From NCBI GenBank assembly GCA_026414765.1, contig JAOAIJ010000026.1:1-64000 (forward strand): a stretch of 64,000 nt of DNA. Direction: 5' to 3'. The notes beneath the pieces are model-generated. The model saw nothing but the letters and a program-made list of their open reading frames with translations. It made no database searches and was not told the DNA's origin. Below, one piece after another: positions 51,259 to 60,755 of this stretch (the first letter of the stretch is position 1; each line of letters opens with the position of its first letter). The position numbers and the translations under genes were made by a program. The DNA is from Clostridia bacterium (GTDB lineage: Bacteria; Bacillota; Clostridia; Acetivibrionales; DSM-27016).

Positions 51259-52272
51259 ATGAAAAAGATTTCAAAACTATTAGCTTTACTGGTAGCGGTA
51301 GTAATGGTGTTTGCATTGGTCGGATGCGGTCAGGCAGCAAAAACAGAAGACAATAAAAAAGAAGAAACAAAAGCTGCTGAGCCGGCAAAAACCGCAGAAA
51401 CAAAGAAAATTAAAGTTGGTTTCTCTCAGATGGAAAACAATGGTCCATGGCGTATAGCTGAAACTAACAGTATTAAAGAAGAAGCTAAAAAGAGAGGCAT
51501 TGAACTAGTATATACCGATGCTCAAGGACAGACTGCAAAACAGGTAAGTGACGTAGAAGATATGATTGCTCAAAAGGTTGACTATATCTTACTTGCTCCT
51601 AGAGAATTTGAAGGTTTGGCTCCAGCACTTCAGTCTGCAAAGGCTGCTGGCATACCTGTAATATTAATAGATAGAGCTGCTGCAGGTACTGCAGGAGAAG
51701 ACTATGTGACGCTTATAGCTTCAGACTTCATACTCGAAGGAAAACAGGCCGGAGAGTGGCTTGCTAAAACAACAAACGGAAAAGCAAACATAGTTGAACT
51801 TACAGGTACTGCAGGTTCTTCAGTTGCAAAAGACCGTTCAGACGGGTTTAAAGAGGCTATCAGCAAGTATGCTGACATGAAAATCATTGCTTCCCAGACA
51901 GGTGATTTTGCAAGAGCAAACGGACAGAAAGTTATGGAAAACATAATCCAGGCAAAAGGTAAGGAAATCACTGCAGTTTATGCACATAACGATGAAATGG
52001 CAATAGGTGCTATACAGGCATTGAAAGCAGCAGGCATGAAGCCGGGAGTTGATGTTATAGTAGTATCAATAGACGGTGAAAAAGATGCCCTTAAAGCTAT
52101 AGTAGCAGGAGAATTGGGTGCGTCGGTTGAGTGTAACCCAAGGTTTGGACCAAGTGCTTTTGATGTTATTGAAAAGCTGCAGAAGGGTGAAAAAGTAGAG
52201 ACAAAAATAGTAAACCCTGACAGATTCTTTGATAAGGACAATTCAGCTCAGTTCATAGAAGAAGCATATTAA
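51259..52272 (+). CDS. Sugar ABC transporter substrate-binding lipoprotein, YtfQ-like
   Basis: 337 residues from ATG 51259 (AAGGAGG upstream; the ORF start at 51217 is unsupported). Lipoprotein signal with lipobox ALVGCGQ. Periplasmic-binding-protein fold: KVGFSQMENNGPWRIAETNS, AQKVDYILLAPREFEG, GIPVILIDRAAAGT, ELTGTAGSSVAKDRSDGF, AVYAHNDEMAIGAIQALKAA. It is very like E. coli YtfQ, which binds galactofuranose. It delivers a free monosaccharide or close derivative to the importer below. Confidence 0.92.
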   Translation: MKKISKLLALLVAVVMVFALVGCGQAAKTEDNKKEETKAAEPAKTAETKKIKVGFSQMENNGPWRIAETNSIKEEAKKRGIELVYTDAQGQTAKQVSDVEDMIAQKVDYILLAPREFEGLAPALQSAKAAGIPVILIDRAAAGTAGEDYVTLIASDFILEGKQAGEWLAKTTNGKANIVELTGTAGSSVAKDRSDGFKEAISKYADMKIIASQTGDFARANGQKVMENIIQAKGKEITAVYAHNDEMAIGAIQALKAAGMKPGVDVIVVSIDGEKDALKAIVAGELGASVECNPRFGPSAFDVIEKLQKGEKVETKIVNPDRFFDKDNSAQFIEEAY

Positions 52273-52369
52273 TATACCCATAAAGTTTATCGAACAGCAC
52301 AACAGGTTAACTTAGGAGAGAGGTACAAATGCCTCTCTCTTAAACTGTAAGGACGGAGGTAGTAAGTAC

Positions 52370-53920
52370 ATGAAACAGGAAGTTTTGCTGGAAATGAGGG
52401 GCATATGTAAATCATTCCCGGGTGTAAGAGCGCTAAAGGGAGTCGGTTTCAGGGTAAGGACAGGAGAGGTTCATGCCCTGATGGGTGAAAACGGCGCAGG
52501 AAAATCAACTCTTATAAAAATACTGACGGGTATATATACAAAGGATTCCGGTGAGATATATTTTGACGGAAAAGCCATAAATCCCTCTACATCTCTTCAG
52601 GCGCAGCAGTGTGGAATAAGTACGATATATCAGGAGCTTAACCTTGTACCATACCTGAGTGTCTGTGAAAACATATTCCTTGGAAGGGAACCTAAAAAGT
52701 TTGGGGTTATTGATTGGAAGGCGGCAGAGAAGCAGGCAGAAAAAATCCTTGAGGACATGGGTGTAAAAATAGATGTAAAACAACCGCTAAATAAGTACAG
52801 CACAGCTATTCAGCAGATGGTTTCCATTGCAAGGGCAATTTCTATAAACTCAAAACTGGTAGTTATGGATGAACCTACTTCATCACTTGATGAAAAGGAA
52901 GTAAAGGTACTTTTTAATGTTATAAGAAGACTTAAGCAGCATAATATCTCTGTAGTATTTATAAGCCACAGATTGGATGAAATATTTGAAATATGTGATA
53001 ATATTACAATTTTAAAAGATGGGGATTTTGTAGGAGAATACTCCATAAAAGAACTGACAAAGATAGATTTGATTTCTAAAATGATAGGCCGGGATGCTTC
53101 GGCTATCGTCAAATATAAAAAGGATTACTCTGCCAGCAGGATTACTGACAAAGTAGTATGCAAGGCTAAAAATATTTATAAAGGTGTAAGATTAAGCGGG
53201 ATAGATCTTGAGATTAAAGAGGGTGAAGTTGTCGGGCTTGCTGGACTCCTTGGGTCAGGAAGGACAGAACTGGCAAAAATAATTTTTGGTTCGGACATGC
53301 ATGATCAGGGTGAGATTGAAGTTTGTGGTAAAAAGGTTAAGTTCAGACTGCCTAAAGATGCTATTTCCATGAATTTTGCATTCTGCTCTGAGGACAGGAA
53401 GATAGAAGGTATTATTCCACATATGTCGGTAAGGGAAAATATGACGCTTGCAACTCTGCCAAGACTCAGCAGGTTTGGTGTGGTATCCCGCAGGAAGCAG
53501 GATGAGATTGTTGAAAAATATATTAAGAGACTGGGAATAAAAACGCCTCATGCAGACCAGAAAATTAGAAATCTGAGTGGAGGAAACCAGCAGAAGGTTT
53601 TATTGGCAAGATGGCTTTGCATGCATCCCAAACTTGTAATTCTTGATGAACCTACAAGGGGCATAGATGTAGGCGCGAAGTCTGAAATTGAAAGATTGAT
53701 ACAGGAAATGTCTGCAGAGGGAATCAGTGTACTTATGATATCTTCGGAATTGGAAGAACTTGTAAGGGGTTGTGACAGAATAGCTGTAATCAGGGATGGC
53801 AGGAAGGTAAAAGAACTGGTAGCAGAGGAAATTTCTGAAGAGAGTATTATGGAAGCGATTGCAAAAGGACGCGATACACTTGCCGACAGCAATCCATGTC
53901 GTGAAGGGAGGGCCATATAG
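52370..53920 (+). CDS. Sugar ABC transporter ATP-binding protein, two ABC domains (YtfR/RbsA-like)
   Basis: 516 residues. First domain: Walker A GENGAGKSTLIKIL, Q-loop YQELN, Walker B VVMDEPTSSLD. Second domain: LLGSGRTELAKIIFGS (degenerate Walker A, usual in this class), signature LSGGNQQKVLLARWL, Walker B VILDEPTRGIDVG. It powers the CUT2-class importer. Its stop overlaps the permease start by one base. Confidence 0.94.
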   Translation: MKQEVLLEMRGICKSFPGVRALKGVGFRVRTGEVHALMGENGAGKSTLIKILTGIYTKDSGEIYFDGKAINPSTSLQAQQCGISTIYQELNLVPYLSVCENIFLGREPKKFGVIDWKAAEKQAEKILEDMGVKIDVKQPLNKYSTAIQQMVSIARAISINSKLVVMDEPTSSLDEKEVKVLFNVIRRLKQHNISVVFISHRLDEIFEICDNITILKDGDFVGEYSIKELTKIDLISKMIGRDASAIVKYKKDYSASRITDKVVCKAKNIYKGVRLSGIDLEIKEGEVVGLAGLLGSGRTELAKIIFGSDMHDQGEIEVCGKKVKFRLPKDAISMNFAFCSEDRKIEGIIPHMSVRENMTLATLPRLSRFGVVSRRKQDEIVEKYIKRLGIKTPHADQKIRNLSGGNQQKVLLARWLCMHPKLVILDEPTRGIDVGAKSEIERLIQEMSAEGISVLMISSELEELVRGCDRIAVIRDGRKVKELVAEEISEESIMEAIAKGRDTLADSNPCREGRAI

Positions 53921-54894
53921 TGCAGCACAGTGTGGAAACTTCTAAACCAGTGAAGAGTGTTTCAAAACAGGATATAAAGGAATTATCCAGAAAGTATGGA
54001 GCCCTGGCGGTGCTCATACTTCTGGTACTGGTAAATTCATTTATAACTCCCAACTTTACCAGTATAAACACAATGTGGAACATATTGATACAGGTGTCTA
54101 CAGTAATGCTGGTAGCGCTGGGGATGACCATAGTAATATCCTCCGGCGGGATAGATATATCTGTAGGTTCTGTCATGGCAGTAGCATCAATTGTTACTGC
54201 AAAATCTCTGGGAATAGGCGTATTTCCGGCAATTTTGCTTGGATTGCTGGTTGCAGCCTGCTTTGGAGTGTTTACAGGGTTTATGGTAGCACATTTTAAA
54301 ATACAGCCTATTATTATTACTCTTACGTTAATGATCGCGGGAAGAGGTATAGGGCAGGTAATTAATGACGCAATGCTGTTGAATTTTACTGAGCCGAAAT
54401 TTACTTTTTTCGGATTACACCGTATAGGGGGAGTAATCCCTGTTCAGGTAGTAATAATGGCGATAGCTATAGGAAGCGTATATTTTGTTATGCAGAAAAT
54501 GACTTTTGGGCGTTATGTACAGGCGATGGGTGATAATTATAAGGCCTCCAGGCTCTCTGGTATCAATACATTTATGACTACTGCCGTCATTTATTCCATT
54601 TGTTCGATGATGGCGGGAGTGGCTGGGCTTATGGAAACAGCAAGACTCTCGGCTGCTGATGCTAATGCAATAGGCAAGCTGATAGAACTGGATGCTATTG
54701 CGGCAGTTGCTGTGGGTGGTACACCTTTAAGCGGTGGCAGAGCAAATGTAATAGGTACGGTAATCGGTGCGTTAATAATGCAGATAATTACTGTCAGTGT
54801 TAATATGAATAACATACCTTACTCCTATTCACTTGTTTTGAAAGCCATTATTATTATAGTTGCGGTTTATGTTCAAAGAGAACGTACTGCATAG
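53920..54894 (+). CDS. Sugar ABC transporter permease (YtfT/RbsC-like)
   Basis: 324 residues, GTG start overlapping the ATPase stop (TAGTG). About nine transmembrane helices; BPD_transp_2 motifs GMTIVISSGGIDISVGSVMA, AHFKIQPIIITLTLMIAGRG, AVAVGGTPLSGGRANVIGTV. First of two permeases, matching the YtfT-YjfF heterodimer arrangement. Confidence 0.92.
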   Translation: MQHSVETSKPVKSVSKQDIKELSRKYGALAVLILLVLVNSFITPNFTSINTMWNILIQVSTVMLVALGMTIVISSGGIDISVGSVMAVASIVTAKSLGIGVFPAILLGLLVAACFGVFTGFMVAHFKIQPIIITLTLMIAGRGIGQVINDAMLLNFTEPKFTFFGLHRIGGVIPVQVVIMAIAIGSVYFVMQKMTFGRYVQAMGDNYKASRLSGINTFMTTAVIYSICSMMAGVAGLMETARLSAADANAIGKLIELDAIAAVAVGGTPLSGGRANVIGTVIGALIMQIITVSVNMNNIPYSYSLVLKAIIIIVAVYVQRERTA

Positions 54895-54909
54895 GAGGAA
54901 GGTGGCAAA

Positions 54910-55878
54910 ATGGGCGAAAAAATTTCCAATAATCTTAAGTTAACGGCTGGTTTTGTTAAGTCACAGGGGGCATTGGTTGCTTTTATAGTAATATTTGTTA
55001 TTGCTTCTTTTCAATATGATCAGTTTTTGACATTTATTAATATCAGCAACATACTCAGACAGGTAAGTATGGTTGGTCTGGTTGCCGTGGGTATGACTTT
55101 TGTAATACTTACCGGAGGCATTGACCTGTCAGTGGGAGCTATAGTGGCACTTGCAGGAGTGCTGGCTGCAAACCTGAGTAACCATAACATGTTTCTTGCT
55201 ATCTTAGTTCCGGTTATTGTAGCAGGAATGATGGGAATGATAAATGGACTCGTTATTACGAAGATGAGAATTGTACCTTTTATTGCGACTCTGGCTATGA
55301 TGATGGGTGCAAGGGGTATTGCCTATATTTCAACTGGTGAGGTATCAGTAAGGGTAGGAAAGCTGTCTTCCGGTTTTACGCAGCTTGCGAGGGGCTTTTT
55401 GTTTGGGATTCCCATACCTGCTGTAATATTTTTGGTTGTGGTAATTGCGGCAGCTTTTATATCAAGATATACATCATTCGGCCGACATGTCTATGCAGTT
55501 GGAGGCAATGAGGAAGCTTCAAAAATGATGGGCCTCAGTACGAATAAAATTAAGATACTTGTATATACTATAAGTGGCTTAATGGCCGGCCTGGCTGGCG
55601 TAATCCTTACATCAAGGCTTGGGGCGGGACAGCCTGTAGCAGGTGAAGGCTGGGAGATGACTGCCATAGCTTCCACGGTAATAGGTGGTACTTTACTGAC
55701 CGGTGGTGTTGGAAGGTTTAGCGGAACATTATTAGGAGTATTGATAATCGGGATGATAACAAACGTATTCAACATGCAGGGAAACATAAATACCTGGTGG
55801 CAAAATGTTCTTATGGGTGCATTACTGTTAGTGGTTGTTGTTATACAGTCTCAGGTTTCAAAAACAAAAAAAGTTTGA
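54910..55878 (+). CDS. Sugar ABC transporter permease (YjfF/RbsC-like)
   Basis: 322 residues, second permease with GMTFVILTGGIDLSVGAIVA, RIVPFIATLAMMMGARGIAY, YAVGGNEEASKMMGLSTNKI and STVIGGTLLTGGVGRFSGTL. It starts 15 bases after the first permease, with AGGAGG upstream. The pair of distinct permeases is the hallmark of the YtfQRT-YjfF type among CUT2 systems. Confidence 0.92.
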   Translation: MGEKISNNLKLTAGFVKSQGALVAFIVIFVIASFQYDQFLTFINISNILRQVSMVGLVAVGMTFVILTGGIDLSVGAIVALAGVLAANLSNHNMFLAILVPVIVAGMMGMINGLVITKMRIVPFIATLAMMMGARGIAYISTGEVSVRVGKLSSGFTQLARGFLFGIPIPAVIFLVVVIAAAFISRYTSFGRHVYAVGGNEEASKMMGLSTNKIKILVYTISGLMAGLAGVILTSRLGAGQPVAGEGWEMTAIASTVIGGTLLTGGVGRFSGTLLGVLIIGMITNVFNMQGNINTWWQNVLMGALLLVVVVIQSQVSKTKKV

Positions 55879-55998
55879 TTTTGTAAGCTGCTTGCTTGAA
55901 GGAGACACATGTTTCATCATCTGAATGATTATGAAAATATGGTCTCCTTTAACTTAATTATAAGGAAAAATAACTATTGTTCTGATTGGAGGGTTTTT

Positions 55999-57528
55999 AT
56001 GCCGTTAAGGTACATACTTGCGCATGATCTTGGTACTACCGGGAATAAAGCCACATTGTACGATGCTGAAGGCTGCCTGACGGGTAGCACATTTTTCCCG
56101 TACGATACAAGTTATTCAAACGGCAATTGGGCCGAGCAGAACCCGGGGGATTGGTGGAAAGCAGTATGTAGCGCTACCAGGGAATTAATGCATAAGTCCG
56201 GGTTGGCGGCAGAAAGCATCGCCTGCATAAGCTTCAGCGGGCAAATGATGGGATGTGTGGCTGTTGACAAAAATAGGATGCCCCTGAGGAAAGCAATTAT
56301 ATGGGCAGACCAAAGGGCAGTAAAAGAGGAGCAGTTTCTGAAAGACAATATTGGAATGAAGAGGATGTATCATATAACCGGACACAGGGCCAGTGCCTCC
56401 TACTCATTGGAAAAAATATTATGGATAAAAGATAATGAACCTGATATATATGAAAGAACACACAAGTTCTTACATGCCAAAGACTATATGGTGCTAAAGC
56501 TAACCGGCAGATTTGTAAGTGATTATTCCGATGCTTCAGGCATGAATTTGCTGGATATAAAAGAAATGAAATGGTCGCAGTACATAATGGGCGTATCGGG
56601 GATAGCTGAAGAAAAGTTGCCTGAACTGCATTTTTCTACAGATGTTGTAGGTGAAGTAACAAAGCAGGCAGCCGAAGATACGGGTCTGAAACCCGGAATC
56701 CCTGTTGTTATAGGTGCTGGTGACGGCATGTGTGCAGCGGTGGGGGCAGCTGTGGTAAATGAAGGAAGTGCATATAACTATCTGGGATCATCTTCATGGA
56801 TAGGTATTGCTGCAAAAGGCCCCGTCTATGATGAGAAAATGCGGACATTTAACTGGGTGCATGCGGTGCCCGGGTTATATTCGCCTACAGGAACTATGCA
56901 AAGTGCCGGTGGGTCTGTTCAATGGTTCAAGAACACATTATGCCAGCTGGAATCATTAATAGCAGAGGAGGTTGGTGAAAACCCCTATGCATTAATAGAT
57001 AAAAAGGTGGAAAAATCCGAGCCTGGTGCTGACAGGCTTTTGTATCTGCCGTATCTAATAGGGGAACGCAGTCCCCACTGGAATACTAATGCAAGAGGTG
57101 CTTTTGTAGGATTATCTATGACTCATACAAAAGAGGATATATGCAGGGCTGTACTGGAGGGAATTACGTTTAATCTGAGAATAATCCTGGATGCATTTGC
57201 AGAAAAAGTAAATATAGATGAAATTAAGCTGATTGGCGGAGGAGCTAAAAGTCATGTCTGGAGGCAGATTTTTGCAGATATTTTCGGAATAAGGATAGCA
57301 AAGCCAGTTTTGCTGGATGAGGCAACATCACTGGGAGCTGCAATAATAGGTGGTGTGGGTGTCGGGTTATTCAAAGATTTTAATATTGCAGAAAAACTTG
57401 TGCAGATAGAAAGTGTGGACAAGCCAAGGCATAACTACAGAGAAAGGTATGAATCACTATATGATATATTTAAGTATTCATACAGTCAGCTCGAAGATGT
57501 ATACAACAGAATGGCAACGCTGAAATAA
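55999..57528 (+). CDS. FGGY-family carbohydrate kinase, xylulokinase-like (second copy)
   Basis: 509 residues from ATG 55999 (TTGGAGGG upstream; ORF extension to 55909 rejected). ILAHDLGTTGNKATLYDAEG, NWAEQNPGDWW, ISFSGQMMGCV, IIWADQRA and LIGGGAKSHVWRQIFADIFG place it in the xylulokinase-like FGGY group. It follows the importer and probably phosphorylates the incoming sugar. Two FGGY kinases in one locus suggests two substrates or one acting on a reduced or epimerised form. Its 3' end faces a pseudogene. Confidence 0.88.
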   Translation: MPLRYILAHDLGTTGNKATLYDAEGCLTGSTFFPYDTSYSNGNWAEQNPGDWWKAVCSATRELMHKSGLAAESIACISFSGQMMGCVAVDKNRMPLRKAIIWADQRAVKEEQFLKDNIGMKRMYHITGHRASASYSLEKILWIKDNEPDIYERTHKFLHAKDYMVLKLTGRFVSDYSDASGMNLLDIKEMKWSQYIMGVSGIAEEKLPELHFSTDVVGEVTKQAAEDTGLKPGIPVVIGAGDGMCAAVGAAVVNEGSAYNYLGSSSWIGIAAKGPVYDEKMRTFNWVHAVPGLYSPTGTMQSAGGSVQWFKNTLCQLESLIAEEVGENPYALIDKKVEKSEPGADRLLYLPYLIGERSPHWNTNARGAFVGLSMTHTKEDICRAVLEGITFNLRIILDAFAEKVNIDEIKLIGGGAKSHVWRQIFADIFGIRIAKPVLLDEATSLGAAIIGGVGVGLFKDFNIAEKLVQIESVDKPRHNYRERYESLYDIFKYSYSQLEDVYNRMATLK

Positions 57529-57539
57529 GCGGGAGCCGT

Positions 57540-58286
57540 GATATACAGGACTGTCTTTCAAGCTTTTGCTTCCAGCCTTAAGCTCACTCACGAAAACTGA
57601 ACTATCCGGAGTTTTAGCCAGGAGGACATTGAACAAATGCTGCCCGAGAACCCAATGCTCGGCGTATCCGTTGGAAAACGGAATAATTCCTGCATCTCTG
57701 AGTTTTTTACAAGCAAGCTCCAACTGTGTAAGGGTTTTAGGGGTATCGTAGATACCGGCCTTCTCGAATAAGCTTTTATTGTATATAAAGCCATAACCCT
57801 CAATAGTCATGGGCATTCCAAACAATTTCCCATCCTTAGCAGCAGAACTGCTTGCTGTAATAAAGAGCCTATTTACCCAAGGTTCATTGCTCAATTCCTC
57901 CAGATAGTTCAGAAGCTCTTCCGTATGCTCATAACCCAGAGTGGGAAATATATCCGGTGAATCTCCCGAAGCTAATTTGTTTGCTAATTCATCCCTGTAA
58001 GTTGGCTGGCCGCTGCATGTTTCGAAGATTAACCTAACTCCTGGGTTTCCTTTTCATAGTCCGCAGGAAGCTTTTTAAGTGCTTCTGTAATTTCTGCCTT
58101 GAAGTTTAGAATCTTTACATTAATATTCATTTTATTCTGTTTATTTTCGATAGCAGGCTTAGGCTCTTTCTTCTCATTTTCAATATTTTTTTCCGTAACC
58201 CGGCCTTCCGGTTTATTGGTTGTACAACCGGTCCCATACATGAGGAAAATCATAACTGAAATGAAGACCGGTAAAAATTTTTTCAT
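57540..58286 (-). pseudogene. Extracellular solute-binding protein (family 1), frameshifted and truncated
   Basis: Lipoprotein start MKKFLPVFISVMIFLMYGTGC with ribosome binding site AAGGTGGG, then a stop after about 85 residues. In another frame the protein continues NPGVRLIFETCSGQPTYRDE, .. LASGDSPDIFPTLGYEHTEE, KLFGMPMTIEGYGFIYNKSL, LRDAGIIPFSNGYAEHW, as in sugar-binding proteins. The frameshift is near 58,050. The C-terminal half is missing from about 57,545, where it abuts the kinase gene. It is a relic of another sugar ABC system. Confidence 0.78.
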
Positions 58287-58383
58287 TTTGCCCACCTTTT
58301 AGTAAATCCATATGTGCCATTTTTCGGTTTGACTTCTTTTTGTAAGATTGTATTCCCAGGTTTATTTTAAGTTACATAATTTT

Positions 58384-60417
58384 TTAAACAAGAGAATATA
58401 CTTTGGCTTCCCAGGGAATTATGCTTTCCCGTCCCACCCATTCTTCAGGCACAAAGCGATCTTGTGTAATCTCCTTCCACTGCTTGCCGGAGGGTGTGGA
58501 AGGCCAGTTATGGACAACATATTCAGAACCTGACGGTTGACCCCAGGGAGAAAAGTTTGCTACTACTACTACCTGCTCCGTACTGTTTTTTAAGCCCCTT
58601 CTCCAGGCTATTATACGTCTTCCGGGAGTGAAGTCGGTATGGATGAATTCTGTTTCATTTACTGCCAGGGCACCTGATTTTGCTCTGAATTTTACCAGCC
58701 GGGACACATATTTTGAAAGGTTCCTGCGCCAGGGGTCCTTTAGCCTGTCAAAATTTACAGGGTCCTGTTGCTTGTCCGGGTGTATGGTTGCACGGTCATG
58801 TTTGTCGCCAAACTCCTCACCTATAAGCCACATCGGTATACCAACCGCGGTTAGGAGGCATACAAAAGCAAGCTCGATCCGTTCCTGTTTGAATGAAACA
58901 TTATTGTATTCTAGAAAATTATACAGGCGTTCCTTTCGGTATCCTCCGGTATCATGGGAAGTCAAGTAATTAATTGCCTGTGAGCCGTCACGAAAACCTA
59001 CATTGCGGCAATCGATCAATTTCCGTATCGTATCTTCAAAGCTTAAGTCACCAGGCTCATTTTCTCCGATAATTGCTGATCTAACTCTATAAAGGAATTT
59101 TTCATTCCAGCATGAATCCAGGCGGTTTTGTTCAATAAGGGGAATAGGATCGGACAGTTCTTCTCCCAGTACCAGGAAACGGGCATCTGTTTGATCCTGC
59201 ATAAGGTTAAGCCCCTGCAGCCGGTCGTGCCATGCTTTCCGGGCCGTATCCTTAAAGTCCTGGATAAATTCATAGTTCATAATTGTAGGTATGCTGTCTA
59301 TACGGATTCCGTCAATGTGATAGTGGTTTATCCAGTGCAAAGCGTACACCTTCATGAATTCCCTGGCAGGATACAAATCCTTTTTGCCACCACTTAAAGG
59401 GCTATATCCTGATGATTTATAATTGTATTTAAATAAATCCCCTCCCCAGTTTTCACGGCCGTCTTTTTCCGGGTCAACCGGAACTGAATGCCCTGGGAAG
59501 CTTTCTTCAATATAAAAATCCAGGAAATTTATATTTCTTAAAGCGCACCGGTTGGAAAAACCCATAACCATATCTGCGAACAAGCGGATACCCTTTAAAT
59601 GGCATGTGTGAATCAGTTTTCCCAGAAGTGTCATGGGTACGGGATCTGTAAAAGACGGCGAGGATTCCAGACCTAAATCTGTATCAGAGGCGAAATAATT
59701 TGTCGTCGCATATCCCCATTGCCTCTTAACATGGCTATCGGAAGGTGGCAGCAGCTCAACCGCATTTATACCCAGTTCTGTAAGATATGCCCGTCCGGCT
59801 CCTAGCGCAGGGGTACCTACAAAATTTGCCGGCAGCTCACTGGGATCAATCAAAGCAAGTATGTCCTGATATGAGCCTACATCTATTTCAACATTGTTTT
59901 CACTGCCTATTCTTGCCCAGGAAGTAGGTATTTCGACCATAACAATATTCTGATTTCCTGGCAAATCCTTTATTAGGCTTCCATCATTATGCCATTCAAT
60001 GGTTTCACCATTGATATCGCACGGGGTAAGCTCACCATTTGATAGTTTGACTATGGAAGCAGCGCATTGATCACCATCATTATACTTGGGGTCTATGACA
60101 GGGCGCCAGTCTACAGCCCATGCCATTGGATCAGTGCACCATACCCGTTTTCCCGTATTGGAATAGACATTGCTGTTTGTAATCTCAAAGAAGTACAGGT
60201 ATATCTTTTCATCCTCCATATTAAGTTTATCGACGGGGAGCAGCCACAAATCCTGGTACTCGGGATGAGGGGACAGTTCAGTTTCGGACAGCACTTTGAA
60301 AGTGCAGGGATTTCCAGCTCTGAATTCTCCTAAAATAAGTTTGGGAGGGATATCGGTATTAGCCGGTCTCCATAGTACAAAGCTCTTTTTTCTAATGCTA
60401 AAAATATCAGTTTGCAA
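58384..60417 (-). CDS. GH13 alpha-amylase-family enzyme
   Basis: About 677 residues from TTG 60417 (AAAGGAG nine bases upstream; ATG 60426 overlaps the ribosome binding site). An N-terminal beta-sandwich (about 1-160) leads to a (beta/alpha)8 barrel with GH13 regions: RLFADMVMGFSN (region I), HIDGIRIDSI (nucleophile Asp), FLVLGEELSD (acid Glu), YLTSHDTGG (region IV). The C-terminal beta domain has AWRRGLKNSTEQVVVVANFS. There is no signal peptide, so it acts inside the cell on alpha-glucans. The layout is closest to pullulanase or branching-enzyme-like members; exact specificity open. Confidence 0.86.
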   Translation of the reverse strand: MQTDIFSIRKKSFVLWRPANTDIPPKLILGEFRAGNPCTFKVLSETELSPHPEYQDLWLLPVDKLNMEDEKIYLYFFEITNSNVYSNTGKRVWCTDPMAWAVDWRPVIDPKYNDGDQCAASIVKLSNGELTPCDINGETIEWHNDGSLIKDLPGNQNIVMVEIPTSWARIGSENNVEIDVGSYQDILALIDPSELPANFVGTPALGAGRAYLTELGINAVELLPPSDSHVKRQWGYATTNYFASDTDLGLESSPSFTDPVPMTLLGKLIHTCHLKGIRLFADMVMGFSNRCALRNINFLDFYIEESFPGHSVPVDPEKDGRENWGGDLFKYNYKSSGYSPLSGGKKDLYPAREFMKVYALHWINHYHIDGIRIDSIPTIMNYEFIQDFKDTARKAWHDRLQGLNLMQDQTDARFLVLGEELSDPIPLIEQNRLDSCWNEKFLYRVRSAIIGENEPGDLSFEDTIRKLIDCRNVGFRDGSQAINYLTSHDTGGYRKERLYNFLEYNNVSFKQERIELAFVCLLTAVGIPMWLIGEEFGDKHDRATIHPDKQQDPVNFDRLKDPWRRNLSKYVSRLVKFRAKSGALAVNETEFIHTDFTPGRRIIAWRRGLKNSTEQVVVVANFSPWGQPSGSEYVVHNWPSTPSGKQWKEITQDRFVPEEWVGRESIIPWEAKVYSLV

Positions 60418-60755
60418 GCAAACCATCTCCTTTACATAACAAATATGTATTTTCCATATTTGATAATTTGGCCTAAATTAAGGAGTAATATGTACTTTTA
60501 TTACAAGTCATAAACTTATCTTCCGCTGCTCACCATGTTCCGGATGATATCGCTAAGCCTTCATTAGCGGCATTTTTCTGTGAAAATTAAAGATAAAATG
60601 GAAATATATCCCTGATTTATCTGCATACAGCTTTATAGGGCTGACCATAATAATGGATAGACTAAATACTCGTGAAACAATAAATCATTGGAGGGATATC
60701 ATATGAGAATCCGCTAAAAGGTAAGCTTAGTTCAATCTTATCAGGAGGAATAAAA
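60418..60755. other. Spacer upstream of the HAF gene
   Basis: Holds a hairpin (TCGCTAA/TTAGCGG then CATTTTT, about 60,551-60,576), the SigG-like promoter (60622-60652), and a five-codon frame (ATG 60703, MRIR stop) with a good ribosome binding site GGAGGG. No larger gene. Confidence 0.55.
60622..60652 (+). promoter_or_regulatory. SigG/SigF-type forespore promoter
   Basis: TGCATA, 18-base spacer, CATAATA: an exact fit to the SigG consensus TGMATA-N18-CATWMTA. The same element with the same spacing precedes the next gene. Confidence 0.72.
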
